From positions 32,845-96,844 of the forward strand of contig NZ_JAAGPR010000032.1 in assembly GCF_017104965.1 (NCBI RefSeq): a stretch of DNA of 64,000 bases, in the 5' to 3' direction. Numbering within the stretch: the stretch's first letter is position 1; each line of letters starts with the position of its first letter. The notes under the pieces are model-generated. The model saw only the letters and a list, made by a program, of their open reading frames with translations, made no database searches and was not told the origin of the DNA. A program made the translations under genes and the position numbers. Source of the stretch: Paraburkholderia sp. Ac-20340 (lineage in GTDB: Bacteria > Pseudomonadota > Gammaproteobacteria > Burkholderiales > Burkholderiaceae). Positions 1 to 8,430 of the stretch are shown here, in pieces.

Positions 1-287
1 TTCACGGCATGGTGCTCAAGGGCCGCTGGCGCTATCTGGAACACGACTGGGAAGCGACCGAAGGCAGCTATGTGTTCGAGCCGCCGGGCGAAACGCACAC
101 GCTCTACGTGCCCGACGACGTCGAGGAAATGATCACCTACTTCCAGGTGAACGGCGTGATGTTCTATTGCGATCCCTACGGCAACTACACGGGCTACGAA
201 GACGTCTTCACGAAGATCGACATGTGCCGCAAGCACTATGCGTCGGTGGGTCTGGGCGAAGACTACGTGGACCAGTTCATCCGATGA
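1..287 (+). CDS. Cupin protein, 2,4'-dihydroxyacetophenone dioxygenase family (C-terminal part)
   Basis: The gene enters from the left edge, so its start is missing. The visible ~95 residues are the C-terminal half of a small non-haem metal cupin, with the GETHTLYVP block and a GYEDVFTKID tail typical of proteins annotated as 2,4'-dihydroxyacetophenone dioxygenase-like. By my count about 62 of the last 92 residues match the complete paralogue at 22066-22608. The stop overlaps the next start (ATGA at 284-287), so it is translationally coupled to a dehydrogenase and probably part of a catabolic operon. Family membership is well supported. The substrate is unknown, because many members of this family have no tested activity. 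Confidence 0.8.
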   Translation, partial: HGMVLKGRWRYLEHDWEATEGSYVFEPPGETHTLYVPDDVEEMITYFQVNGVMFYCDPYGNYTGYEDVFTKIDMCRKHYASVGLGEDYVDQFIR

Positions 288-1021
288 GCGCCGCCCGCTA
301 CGATTTCGCCGGACGTGTGGCCGTCGTGACGGGCGCGGCCGGCGGCATCGGCCGCGCAATCTGCGACGCCTTCGCGGCATCCGGCGCACGCACGGTCAAC
401 TGGGACCGCGTGTCCGGCGAGACGGCTTCGCCTCGCGCTCCGCGCCACGTCGCCGTGGACGTCACGCGCCCGGAAACGGTCGAAGCCGCATTGGCCGCCA
501 CGCTCGAGGCATTCGGCCGGATCGACTTCCTCGTCAACAACGCGGGCTTCGCGGGTTCGACCGTGCCGCTCGACGCCTATTCGCCCGCCGAATGGCAGCG
601 CATCGTCGAGGTGAATCTCCTCGGCACTTATCACGTCTGCCGGCATGTCGTGCCCGTGATGCGCGAGACCGGCGCGGGCCGCATCGTCAACGTGGCCTCG
701 CTCGCGGGCAAGGAAGGCACGCCGAATGCCTCGGCCTACAGCGCGGCCAAAGCCGGTGTGATTGCGCTGACTAAATCGCTCGGCAAGGAACTCGCGCAGG
801 CGGGCGTACTGGTCAACGCGATTGCGCCCGCGGCCGTGGACACGCCGTTGCTCGCACAGATGTCGCCCGCCCATGTGCAGACCATGATCGACAAGAGCCC
901 GATGGGCCGTCTGGGCACGGTTGAGGAAGTCGCCGGGCTTGCACTTTGGCTCTGCTCGGATTCCTGCTCATTCAGCACGGGCGCGACTTTCGATCTTTCG
1001 GGCGGCCGCGCGACGTATTAG
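284..1021 (+). CDS. Short-chain dehydrogenase/reductase (FabG-like)
   Basis: A classical SDR of 245 residues. The Rossmann glycine motif TGAAGGIG is at about 16-23, NNAG at 85-88 and the catalytic YxxxK (Y152, K156) follows S139. The C-terminus has the usual STGATFDLSGG segment. The start was chosen for the ATGA overlap with the cupin gene; longer in-frame starts would run into that gene. It should oxidise or reduce an alcohol/ketone intermediate with NAD(P). Together with the cupin, the following MFS transporter and a second SDR it suggests uptake and breakdown of a small hydroxylated organic acid, but the substrate cannot be read from the sequence. Confidence 0.88.
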   Translation: MSAARYDFAGRVAVVTGAAGGIGRAICDAFAASGARTVNWDRVSGETASPRAPRHVAVDVTRPETVEAALAATLEAFGRIDFLVNNAGFAGSTVPLDAYSPAEWQRIVEVNLLGTYHVCRHVVPVMRETGAGRIVNVASLAGKEGTPNASAYSAAKAGVIALTKSLGKELAQAGVLVNAIAPAAVDTPLLAQMSPAHVQTMIDKSPMGRLGTVEEVAGLALWLCSDSCSFSTGATFDLSGGRATY

Positions 1022-1066
1022 GTGCGCTGACCTTCGACACCGACAACAAACTACAGGAGACGAGCC

Positions 1067-2368
1067 ATGCCGACCAAATCGCCCCGGCTCAAACGCATTC
1101 AGACGGTCGCCGTCGTGTTTCTCACGGTGGCCGGCATCGTCAATTATCTCGACCGCAGCACGCTGTCGATCGCCAATCATTCGGTCGCGCAGGAATTGCA
1201 TCTGAATGCCGCTGAAATGGGCCTGCTGCTGTCGGCATTCTCGCTCGCGTATGCGTTCGCGCAGTTGCCGGTGGGCGCGCTACTCGACCGTTTCGGCTCG
1301 CGTGTGATGCTTGGGCTTGGCATGCTGGTCTGGTCAGTCGCGCAGGTAGCGGGCGGCTTTATCCAGACGCTCAACCACTTTCTGGCCGCGCGCATCGTGC
1401 TAGGCGTGGCCGAAGCACCGCTCTTTCCTGCAGGCGCGAAAGTGATCCACGAATGGTTTGCCGTGCGCGAGCGCGGCGGCCCCACCGGCACCTTTATCTC
1501 TTCATCGACGATCGCACCGATGCTCGCCCCGCCGCTGCTCACCGTGCTGATGCTCTCGTTCGGATGGCGGCCGATGTTCATCATCATGGGCGTGCTCGGC
1601 GTGCTGGTGTCGATCGGCTGGTATGCGGTCTATCGCAACCGCGATCAGATCGCACTGAACGCCGATGAAACCGCATGGCTCGAAGAAGGCGCAACGGAAC
1701 CGCCGCGCGCAAAAGGCATCAGCTTCGCCGAATGGGGCATGCTGCTCAAGCTGCGCAACACCTGGGGCATGATTTTCGGCTTCATGGGCGTGATTTATAT
1801 GGTGTGGCTCTACCTCACCTGGCTGCCCGGCTATCTGGAGAAAGAGCGCCACCTGAGCATCGCGCACACCGGCTGGCTCGTGGCGATTCCCTATGTGTTC
1901 GGCACGATCGGCATGGCGGGCAGCGGTTTTATCGCCGATTACCTGCTCAAACGCGGCGTCGCTCCGATCCGCAGCCGCAAGTGGCCCGTGTGCGTGGGGT
2001 TGATCGGCGCCGCAGCGTTCACCGTGCCCGCCGCGTACACGCCCAGCACCGCGCTCGCCATCACCTATGTGTCGCTCGCCATGTTCTTCGTGAACCTCGC
2101 CAGCGGCAGCGCATGGGCGCTTGTGAGCATCGCCGCGCCGCGCTATCTGGTGGCCTCGCTCGGCAGCATGCAGAACTTCGGCGGTTATCTGGGCGGCTCG
2201 TTCGCGCCGGTCATCACCGGCATCGTGGTCGACCAGACACATTCGTTCGTCAATGCGCTGCTGATCAGCGCGGCCATCGCGTTCGCCGCGGCCTTCGTCT
2301 ATCTCTTCGTCGTGAAGGAAGTCAGGCCCGAGGACGCAACGCACGCCACCGCGCCGCAAACCACCTGA
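1067..2368 (+). CDS. MFS transporter, anion:cation symporter type
   Basis: A 433-residue inner-membrane transporter with about 12 hydrophobic segments. NYLDRSTLSIANHSV near the N-terminus is the family signature of the ACS group (hexuronate, phthalate and related organic anions), and the loop after TM2 has the MFS-type DRFGSRVMLGLG motif. A purine-rich Shine-Dalgarno (caggaga) sits just before the ATG. It lies 45 bp after one SDR gene and 40 bp before another, so it is probably co-transcribed and imports the substrate of this cluster. Confidence 0.87.
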   Translation: MPTKSPRLKRIQTVAVVFLTVAGIVNYLDRSTLSIANHSVAQELHLNAAEMGLLLSAFSLAYAFAQLPVGALLDRFGSRVMLGLGMLVWSVAQVAGGFIQTLNHFLAARIVLGVAEAPLFPAGAKVIHEWFAVRERGGPTGTFISSSTIAPMLAPPLLTVLMLSFGWRPMFIIMGVLGVLVSIGWYAVYRNRDQIALNADETAWLEEGATEPPRAKGISFAEWGMLLKLRNTWGMIFGFMGVIYMVWLYLTWLPGYLEKERHLSIAHTGWLVAIPYVFGTIGMAGSGFIADYLLKRGVAPIRSRKWPVCVGLIGAAAFTVPAAYTPSTALAITYVSLAMFFVNLASGSAWALVSIAAPRYLVASLGSMQNFGGYLGGSFAPVITGIVVDQTHSFVNALLISAAIAFAAAFVYLFVVKEVRPEDATHATAPQTT

Positions 2369-2408
2369 ATTACGCCACTTTTATTCGAACTCACCTGTAA
2401 CTATCACC

Positions 2409-3146
2409 ATGACATTCCAGGCCAATCTTCTCGAAGGTAAAGTCGCGCTCGTCACTGGCGGCTTCTCCGGCATCGGCGCGGCGATCGCTAACCGGCTCGC
2501 GCAACTCGGCGCGCGTACGCACGCCGCCGGTTTGCCGCCGCCCGCCGCAACGCCATCGGCGCCCGACGCACTCGACGCCAATGTTCAGCGCGCCACGCTC
2601 GACGTGCGCTCTTCCGAAGATGTCGCCGCGCTGATCGGTCAACTCGACCGGCTCGATATCGTGATCAATTGCGCGGGCGTGATCAGCCGCGTGGAAGAAC
2701 ACGAAATCGAGGTATTCGAGCGCGTACTCGACATCAATCTCAACGGCACGATGCGGGTGTGTTCGAGCGCACGCGATCTGCTGCGTGCTTCGTCGGGCTG
2801 CATCGTCAATACGGCTTCGATGCTGAGCTTCTTCGGCGGCGGACTCGTGCCCGCCTATAGCGCGAGCAAGGGCGGCGTGGCGCAGCTCACGCGCTCGCTC
2901 GCCATCGCCTATGCCGCCGATCACATTCGCGTGAATGCCATCGCGCCGGGCTGGATCGCGACGCCGCTCACCCAGGCTTTGCAGGACGATAGCGGGCGCT
3001 CGCAAGGCATCCTCGATCGCACGCCGATGAAGCGCTGGGGTCTGCCCGAGGAAGTCGCCAACGTCGCCGCATTCCTGTGCTCGCCCGCCGCTTCGTTCAT
3101 GACGGGCGCGATCGTGCCAATCGACGGCGGCTATCTCTGCGCCTGA
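2409..3146 (+). CDS. Short-chain dehydrogenase/reductase
   Basis: A classical SDR of 245 residues with TGGFSGIG at about 16-23, NCAG at 87-90 and catalytic Y150/K154 in the AYSASK segment. The C-terminus ends in the usual MTGAIVPIDGGY block. It is the last gene of the left-hand catabolic unit, 40 bp after the MFS gene, and is only distantly similar to the SDR at 284-1021, so the two probably catalyse different steps. The substrate is not determinable. Confidence 0.87.
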   Translation: MTFQANLLEGKVALVTGGFSGIGAAIANRLAQLGARTHAAGLPPPAATPSAPDALDANVQRATLDVRSSEDVAALIGQLDRLDIVINCAGVISRVEEHEIEVFERVLDINLNGTMRVCSSARDLLRASSGCIVNTASMLSFFGGGLVPAYSASKGGVAQLTRSLAIAYAADHIRVNAIAPGWIATPLTQALQDDSGRSQGILDRTPMKRWGLPEEVANVAAFLCSPAASFMTGAIVPIDGGYLCA

Positions 3147-3165
3147 TATCGGCAAGCCGCAGACA

Positions 3166-3192
3166 CGGACGGCACGAAATTTCGGCCGTCCG
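3166..3192 (+). terminator. Hairpin after the SDR gene
   Basis: Complementary arms CGGACGGC (3166-3173) and GCCGTCCG (3185-3192) enclose a self-complementary CGAAATTTCG, giving one long near-perfect stem 19 bp after the stop. Only a short T run (CTTT) follows, so termination is plausible but not certain. Confidence 0.45.
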
Positions 3193-3257
3193 CTTTGGGG
3201 CATAATGGCGCGACCTGATGCCCGCGCCTGATAAGCCCGTTCGCCCGCCCGCTTCCG

Positions 3258-4091
3258 ATGTCGATTTCCACCAAGCCCAATTCGCCCGCTCCCACCGCCG
3301 CCTCGGGCAGCACCGCCACCACGGCGGTGGCAGGCGCCGCCGCGTTCTCGAAGTTCATCGCCGTCCTGCAACTGATCGCCGACGCTGAAACGCCACCCAA
3401 TATCGCGAAGCTCGCAACGGCCAGCGGTTATCCGCGCCCGACCGTGCATCGCATCGTCGCGGCCTTGCAGGCCGAAGGTCTCGTCGTGGCGCAAGGCGGC
3501 GGCAATACCTTCGCGTTGGGAGCGCGCCTCGTCAATCTCGCCAGCCGTAGCTGGGAGCGCTCCGATCTGCGCATCGCCGCCGTGGATGCGCTCATGGAGC
3601 TGCGCAACGTCACGTCCGAAACCGTGCATCTCGCGGTGCCGAGCGACGGCGCGATGGTCTACATCGAGAAGCTGGAAAGCCCGCATGCGGTGCGAATGGC
3701 GTCGCGCATCGGCACACGCGTCTCGCTGACGTCGAGTTCGGTCGGCAAGGCGTGGCTCGCGACGCTCACGCCCGACGAGCGCGAACCGCTACTCGAACGT
3801 GCGCCGCGCACGCGCTTCACGGAACACACGATGACCGATCTCGATGCGATTCGCAGCGAAATCGAGCTCACGGCCGAACGCGGCTATGCGGAAGACCGCG
3901 AGGAAAACGAGCAGTCGATCTGGTGCTACGGCGCGGCGATTCGCGGCGCGGACGGGCGCGCGGCGGGCTGCATCAGCATCAGCATGCCGATGTTCCGCCG
4001 CGAAGCCGACGCGCAACGCCACTACATCGAGCCGCTGCTCGCGGCCTGCCGCACGATCGCCGCCAGGCTCGGTCCTGTCGCGGGGCGTTGA
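3258..4091 (+). CDS. IclR-family transcriptional regulator
   Basis: A 277-residue DNA-binding regulator. After a Ser/Thr/Ala-rich lead of about 25 residues comes the N-terminal winged helix (NIAKLATASGYPRPTVHRIV), followed by the IclR effector domain with ETVHLAVPSDGAMVYIEKLES and a late ERGYAEDREENE segment. Family members sense small aromatic or organic acids as tetramers. It is the likely local regulator of the cupin/SDR/MFS genes just upstream, which is inference from position. It is convergent with the MFS gene at 4149-5504. Confidence 0.88.
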   Translation: MSISTKPNSPAPTAASGSTATTAVAGAAAFSKFIAVLQLIADAETPPNIAKLATASGYPRPTVHRIVAALQAEGLVVAQGGGNTFALGARLVNLASRSWERSDLRIAAVDALMELRNVTSETVHLAVPSDGAMVYIEKLESPHAVRMASRIGTRVSLTSSSVGKAWLATLTPDEREPLLERAPRTRFTEHTMTDLDAIRSEIELTAERGYAEDREENEQSIWCYGAAIRGADGRAAGCISISMPMFRREADAQRHYIEPLLAACRTIAARLGPVAGR

Positions 4092-4113
4092 GCGCGCGAA
4101 GCCTGGACAATAA

Positions 4114-4139
4114 CGCCACCGCACGTGAGGTGCGTGGCG
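4114..4139. terminator. Hairpin between convergent genes
   Basis: Arms CGCCACCGCAC (4114-4124) and GTGCGTGGCG (4130-4139) pair with one bulged base around a five-base loop, in the short gap between the convergent IclR and MFS genes. There is no clear T tract on either side. Confidence 0.35.
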
Positions 4140-4148
4140 TGTGCGGTT

Positions 4149-5504
4149 TCATCGATGACCGCCCGGCGTGCGTTGCGTCCGCGCATCAAGCGGGCTATCG
4201 AAAGCCTCTGCATCCTCCGTGCTGACCGGGCCGCGCGCGCACAGTCCGATCAGCCCCGCGAGCAGCGCGGCAATGGCGAGAATCGCGAGGCCATGGCCGT
4301 AGCCGGAAGTCGTCGCGCGCACATAGCCGATCACATAAGGCCCCGCAAAACCACCGAGATTGCCGATCGAGTTAGCCAGCGCGATACCGGCCGCCGCTGC
4401 CGTGCCGGACAGAAAGGTTGTCGGCAACGCCCAGAATGCGGGCAACGCGCCATAGCCGCCGACTGCCGCCAGCACAAGTCCCGCGATCACCACGAGCGGT
4501 TGCGCAGATGACGCTGCGAGCGCCAGACCCGCCGCAGCAACCGTACAGGCGCAAGCCAGATCGATGCGATATTTGCCGCGCCGGTCGGCCAGACGCCCCC
4601 ACACCAGCATCGTGATCGCACCCACCACGAACGGAATCGCATTCACAGGTCCGACCCAATGTTCGGCCAGCCCCAGTGCTTTCATGATCTGCGGCTGCCA
4701 GAGCACGAGACCGTTATTGGCCGTCACGATCAGGAAATAGACCGCGCCCAGCAGCAGTACATGCGGATTCGCGAGCGTTTGCCCGAGCGAAAGCTTGTGC
4801 TTGCGGGCGCGCTCGGCGGCTTCGCTGCGAATCTGCGTGTCGAGCCAGTTGCGTTCGCTATCGTCGAGCCAGCGCGCCTTCGCAGGCGCATCGCAAAGAT
4901 AGCGCAGCGTCACGACCCCCATCACCACCGATGGCAGTCCTTCGAGGATGAAAAGCCACTGCCAGCCCGCCACGCCAAGCAGGCCGTCCATGCGCAGAAT
5001 GAAACCCGAAACAATCGAACCCAGCGCAGTCGATACCGGATTGGCGAGCATGAATAGCCCGATAATCTGTGCACGATAACGCGACGGAAACCAGAACGTG
5101 AGATAGAGAATCACGCCAGGAAAGAAGCCCGCTTCAGCCGCGCCCAGAATGAAGCGCAGCGTCATGAAACTCGCCGGTCCTTTCACAAACGCGCCGCATG
5201 CCGAGACAATGCCCCACGTGATCATGATGCGCGCGAGCCAGATACGCGCTCCTGTTTTCGCAAGCGCCAGATTGCTTGGCACTTCGAACAGAAAATAGCC
5301 GATAAAGAAAATTCCGGCGCCCCAACCGAACAACGAAGCGCTCAAGCCCAGATCGCGATTCATGGTGAGCGCGGCAAAGCCAACGTTCACGCGATCGAGA
5401 AACGCGAAGAAATACAGCAGGATCAGAAACGGCATCAGCCTGCGTGTGACCTTGCTCATGGTGCGCTTTTCGAGCTCGGCATCGGTCTTCATGGCGGTGT
5501 TCAT
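4149..5504 (-). CDS. MFS transporter, ACS family (sugar acid / tartrate / phthalate type)
   Basis: A 451-residue, 12-TM permease. FLDRVNVGFAALTMNRDLGLS near the N-terminus is the ACS-family signature; ALPTTFLSGTAAAAGIALANSIGNLGGFAGPY in TM10-11 is typical of the tartrate/galactarate/hexuronate subgroup. It is the last gene of a minus-strand unit with a sugar-acid kinase, an RraA-fold protein and a 2-hydroxyacid dehydrogenase, so uptake of an aldonic or uronic-type acid is the most economical role. The subgroup is well supported, the substrate is not. Confidence 0.88.
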   Translation of the reverse strand: MNTAMKTDAELEKRTMSKVTRRLMPFLILLYFFAFLDRVNVGFAALTMNRDLGLSASLFGWGAGIFFIGYFLFEVPSNLALAKTGARIWLARIMITWGIVSACGAFVKGPASFMTLRFILGAAEAGFFPGVILYLTFWFPSRYRAQIIGLFMLANPVSTALGSIVSGFILRMDGLLGVAGWQWLFILEGLPSVVMGVVTLRYLCDAPAKARWLDDSERNWLDTQIRSEAAERARKHKLSLGQTLANPHVLLLGAVYFLIVTANNGLVLWQPQIMKALGLAEHWVGPVNAIPFVVGAITMLVWGRLADRRGKYRIDLACACTVAAAGLALAASSAQPLVVIAGLVLAAVGGYGALPAFWALPTTFLSGTAAAAGIALANSIGNLGGFAGPYVIGYVRATTSGYGHGLAILAIAALLAGLIGLCARGPVSTEDAEAFDSPLDARTQRTPGGHR

Positions 5505-5603
5505 GGGTGTCTCCTCACCTCTGTCCAGCTTGTGTTGCTGTTTTTTCGTTGACGATATGAGGACCGCAGCGCACCAGCAGCGCGCTACGGTCCTTGCTGC
5601 TGC

Positions 5604-6548
5604 TCAGGTTCGAAGCCGTGCGGCTACGGCGTCGGGGCGCGGAATCGGCGCAACCGCACCGAAGCCTTGCGTCGACAGTGCCGCTGCGGCGTTGGCGTAA
5701 CGTGCTGCCACTTCGGGCGCATCGCCTGCCGCGAGACGCGCGACGAACGCGCCATCGAAACAGTCGCCCGCGCCCGTGGCATCGACGACGCTGACTGCAT
5801 GGCCTGCAATGCGCGTGCGCTGCCCCCCACGCGCGACCAGCACGCCGTCGCCGCCCATCTTCAGGCAGACGGTGCGCACACCGAGCGCGAGATAATGCGC
5901 GACGATCGCCTCCGCATCGACGAGACCCGTGAGCGTTTGTGCGTCTTCGAGACTCGGCAGAAGGTAATCGACCTCACGCGCGGTGGCTTCGATCACGGCA
6001 CGCGCGCGCGCCAGCGGCCAGAGCTTCAGGCGTACATTCGGGTCGTAGCAGATCGTCGCGCCGGCACGCCGCGCATGCGCGATCGCCTCGAACACGGCAT
6101 CGCAGGCGCTCGCGCTGATGGCCTGCGAAATGCCCGAAACGTGCAAAAAGCGCGCACGCGCGAGCAGATCGAGTGGCAGCGCCTGCGGTGACATCTGGCT
6201 TGCCGCCGAGTCCTTGCGCAGATAGCTGAACGCGTGGCCACGCGCATCGTGCGTCACGAAATAGACGCCGGTATGCGCCTGGGCATCAACGGCCACGCCC
6301 TGCACATCCACACCCTCTTCTCGCCACAGACCGAGAAACAAGCTGCCGAACGCATCGCCACCCACGCGCGTCACATAGCCGACGCTTGCGCCTTGTCGCG
6401 CGGCGGCCACGCAGAAGTTCGACGTGTCGCCGCCAAAACCCTGCAGGAACTGGCGCGCATCGTTGCCGGCCGACTGATTGAATTCGATCATCGGCTCGCC
6501 GAGCGCAAGGATCGCGGGCGAAATCTTGTTGACCTCAGATGCGGCCAT
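5604..6548 (-). CDS. kdgK: PfkB-family kinase, 2-keto-3-deoxygluconate kinase type
   Basis: A 314-residue ribokinase-fold sugar kinase. It has the N-terminal GEPMIEFNQ segment, the GGDTSNFCVAAARQG substrate loop seen in KDG kinases, and the PfkB signature 2 DATGAGDCFDGAF with the catalytic aspartate near the C-terminus. The expected reaction is ATP-dependent phosphorylation of 2-keto-3-deoxygluconate or a close analogue, feeding Entner-Doudoroff-type cleavage. The start overlaps the RraA gene by 14 bp. Assignment to KDG kinase rather than another PfkB sugar kinase rests on motif likeness and context. Confidence 0.82.
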   Translation of the reverse strand: MAASEVNKISPAILALGEPMIEFNQSAGNDARQFLQGFGGDTSNFCVAAARQGASVGYVTRVGGDAFGSLFLGLWREEGVDVQGVAVDAQAHTGVYFVTHDARGHAFSYLRKDSAASQMSPQALPLDLLARARFLHVSGISQAISASACDAVFEAIAHARRAGATICYDPNVRLKLWPLARARAVIEATAREVDYLLPSLEDAQTLTGLVDAEAIVAHYLALGVRTVCLKMGGDGVLVARGGQRTRIAGHAVSVVDATGAGDCFDGAFVARLAAGDAPEVAARYANAAAALSTQGFGAVAPIPRPDAVAARLRT

Positions 6549-7185
6549 ATTTCGCCAGCCCCTTGCGCAGCGATTTTTCGCCGATGATCAGACGCGCCTG
6601 CTCCAGTTCGCGTGCATCGATCTCTTCCGACATCTTGAGCACGGCTTCGGCATGCTCGCGCGGCACCACCACGACACCGTCGATATCCGCAACGATGATG
6701 TCGCCGGGATTGACCTTCACGCCACCGCATTCGACTTCGATATTTGCGGCAAGCGTCGTGAAGCGACCCACGGTCGTGCCCGGCGAAACCGAACGCGAAT
6801 AGACCGGGAAATCATAATCACGGCGGATTTCGGTGATATCGCGCACGCCGCCGTCGAGAATCGCGCCTGCATGACGATTGGCCACCGCGCCCGCCGTCAT
6901 CAGACCGCCCCACACCGCCACATTCTGCTCGCCGTAAATGCCGATCACGATCACGCTGCCTTCGGCCGATTCGTCGATGGCGTCGAGCGCGTGCTGCGGC
7001 GGCACCTTCTCGTGCGTCGGGGCTTCGAGAATCGTCACGGCCGGACCGACGATCTTGCGTTCATTGATGCGCGGCTTGATTGTCTGATCCATATAGCCGC
7101 GGCGTCCCGCGATCAGATCCACGGCGTCGGCCACCGAGGCCGTCGCCACTTTTTCGAATCCGCTGATAAGGGCTTGCAGTTCCAT
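6535..7185 (-). CDS. RraA-family protein (class II pyruvate-type aldolase fold)
   Basis: A 216-residue RraA-like protein, full length for the family. The GGLMTAGAVANRHAGAILDGGVRDITEI region carries the G..R-D metal/substrate motif of 4-hydroxy-4-methyl-2-oxoglutarate aldolases (HMG/CHA aldolase), and the C-terminus has VNPGDIIVADIDGVVVVPRE. In E. coli the same fold inhibits RNase E, but metabolic context here, overlapping the KDG-type kinase gene, argues for an aldolase or oxaloacetate/2-keto-acid lyase acting on a sugar-acid intermediate. Confidence 0.85.
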   Translation of the reverse strand: MELQALISGFEKVATASVADAVDLIAGRRGYMDQTIKPRINERKIVGPAVTILEAPTHEKVPPQHALDAIDESAEGSVIVIGIYGEQNVAVWGGLMTAGAVANRHAGAILDGGVRDITEIRRDYDFPVYSRSVSPGTTVGRFTTLAANIEVECGGVKVNPGDIIVADIDGVVVVPREHAEAVLKMSEEIDARELEQARLIIGEKSLRKGLAKYGRI

Positions 7186-7294
7186 CTATTCCACTCCTTT
7201 TTCAATACTTTCAGTAGCATGACTAAATGATTCGAACACAACGCCCACGTGAACAATGTCGGCGCTGCCCTCTTGCCTCGTGAATGCGCCCGCT

Positions 7295-8299
7295 TTACGC
7301 GACGCTCCACGGATTGACCCAATGCTTCGGTTGCTCGCCGCCGAGCACGCGCGCCACTTCCTGCGCCGCCTTGGTCTGCAACTCGGCGACCGAATCTTCC
7401 GAATACCAACCGGTGTGATCGGACAGCACGGCGTTTTCACACGCGAATAGCGGATGATCGGCGCGCGGCGGTTCGCTTTCGAATACGTCGAGACCCGCGC
7501 CGAAAATCGCACCACGCTGCAACGCATCGATCAGCGCGCTTTCGTCGATCAGACCGCCGCGTGCGGTATTCACGAGGATCGTCGTCGGCTTCATGCGCGC
7601 TAGACGCGGCGCGTTGATGAGCTTGCGCGTATCGGGCGTCAGCGGCGAATGCAGCGAGATGTAATCGCTTTGCGCGCAAAGCGTATCCAGATCGACGCAT
7701 TCGACACCGTGCGCCTGCGCCGGATCGAGAAAAGGATCGTGCACCAGCACGCGCGCGACGCCCATGCCGCGCATCTTGCGCTCGAACGCACGCGCAATGC
7801 GCCCATAACCGACCAGACCCAGCGTGCGCCCGGCGATGCGATACATCTTCTGCTCGCGCGAAACATTCCACGCGCCGTTGCGCACTGCGCGGTCGCGGCG
7901 CACGGTATGGCGCGCGACGGCCATCAGGAGCACGAGTGCCTGATCGCTGACCTCTTCCACGCCGTAATCGGGCACGTTCGCCACATAGATGCGCTTCTCG
8001 CGCGCCGCGGCGAGATCGACGTTATCGACGCCGATGCCATAACGCACAATCGCGCGGCAGCGCTGCATCGCCGCCATTGCCATCGCGTCGACGGGCGATT
8101 CGCGCACCAGCAGCGCATCGGCGTCGATCGCCGCTTCGCGCACGCGGACCGCGTCGCCACGGCACGGCAGCACCACGACATCGGCGCCGACCTCCGCGAG
8201 AATCCGCTGCTCCGTTGCATACGATCCGTAACCATCGTCGATCACGACCACGCGCTTGCGACGCGCCTCGTGATCCGCTTCCAGACTTCTGCTTTCCAC
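7295..8299 (-). CDS. D-isomer specific 2-hydroxyacid dehydrogenase
   Basis: A 334-residue NAD(P)-dependent dehydrogenase. The nucleotide-binding site is LGLVGYGRIARAF, the arginine/NAD segment is ILVNTARGGLIDESAL, and a catalytic His lies in the late VLSDHTGWYSEDS segment. Close to phosphoglycerate dehydrogenase/glyoxylate reductase-type enzymes. The GTG at 8299 was preferred because GGAGG lies five bases upstream; a GTG at 8332 would add 11 residues with no such site. It sits between the MRJP-like gene and the RraA gene and probably interconverts a 2-keto acid and a 2-hydroxy acid in the same pathway. Confidence 0.85.
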   Translation of the reverse strand: MESRSLEADHEARRKRVVVIDDGYGSYATEQRILAEVGADVVVLPCRGDAVRVREAAIDADALLVRESPVDAMAMAAMQRCRAIVRYGIGVDNVDLAAAREKRIYVANVPDYGVEEVSDQALVLLMAVARHTVRRDRAVRNGAWNVSREQKMYRIAGRTLGLVGYGRIARAFERKMRGMGVARVLVHDPFLDPAQAHGVECVDLDTLCAQSDYISLHSPLTPDTRKLINAPRLARMKPTTILVNTARGGLIDESALIDALQRGAIFGAGLDVFESEPPRADHPLFACENAVLSDHTGWYSEDSVAELQTKAAQEVARVLGGEQPKHWVNPWSVA

Positions 8300-8430
8300 C
8301 CTTGCCTCCACGACTGCACGCGAATTCACCACGAACGCGCGCGAGTTTGCCTGGGCGCGCGCGACCGGTCTCCGGCCGCACGCCCCGCTTCACTGACGAT
8401 TGATTCGCTTGCAAATAAAGGGCTGGCGCA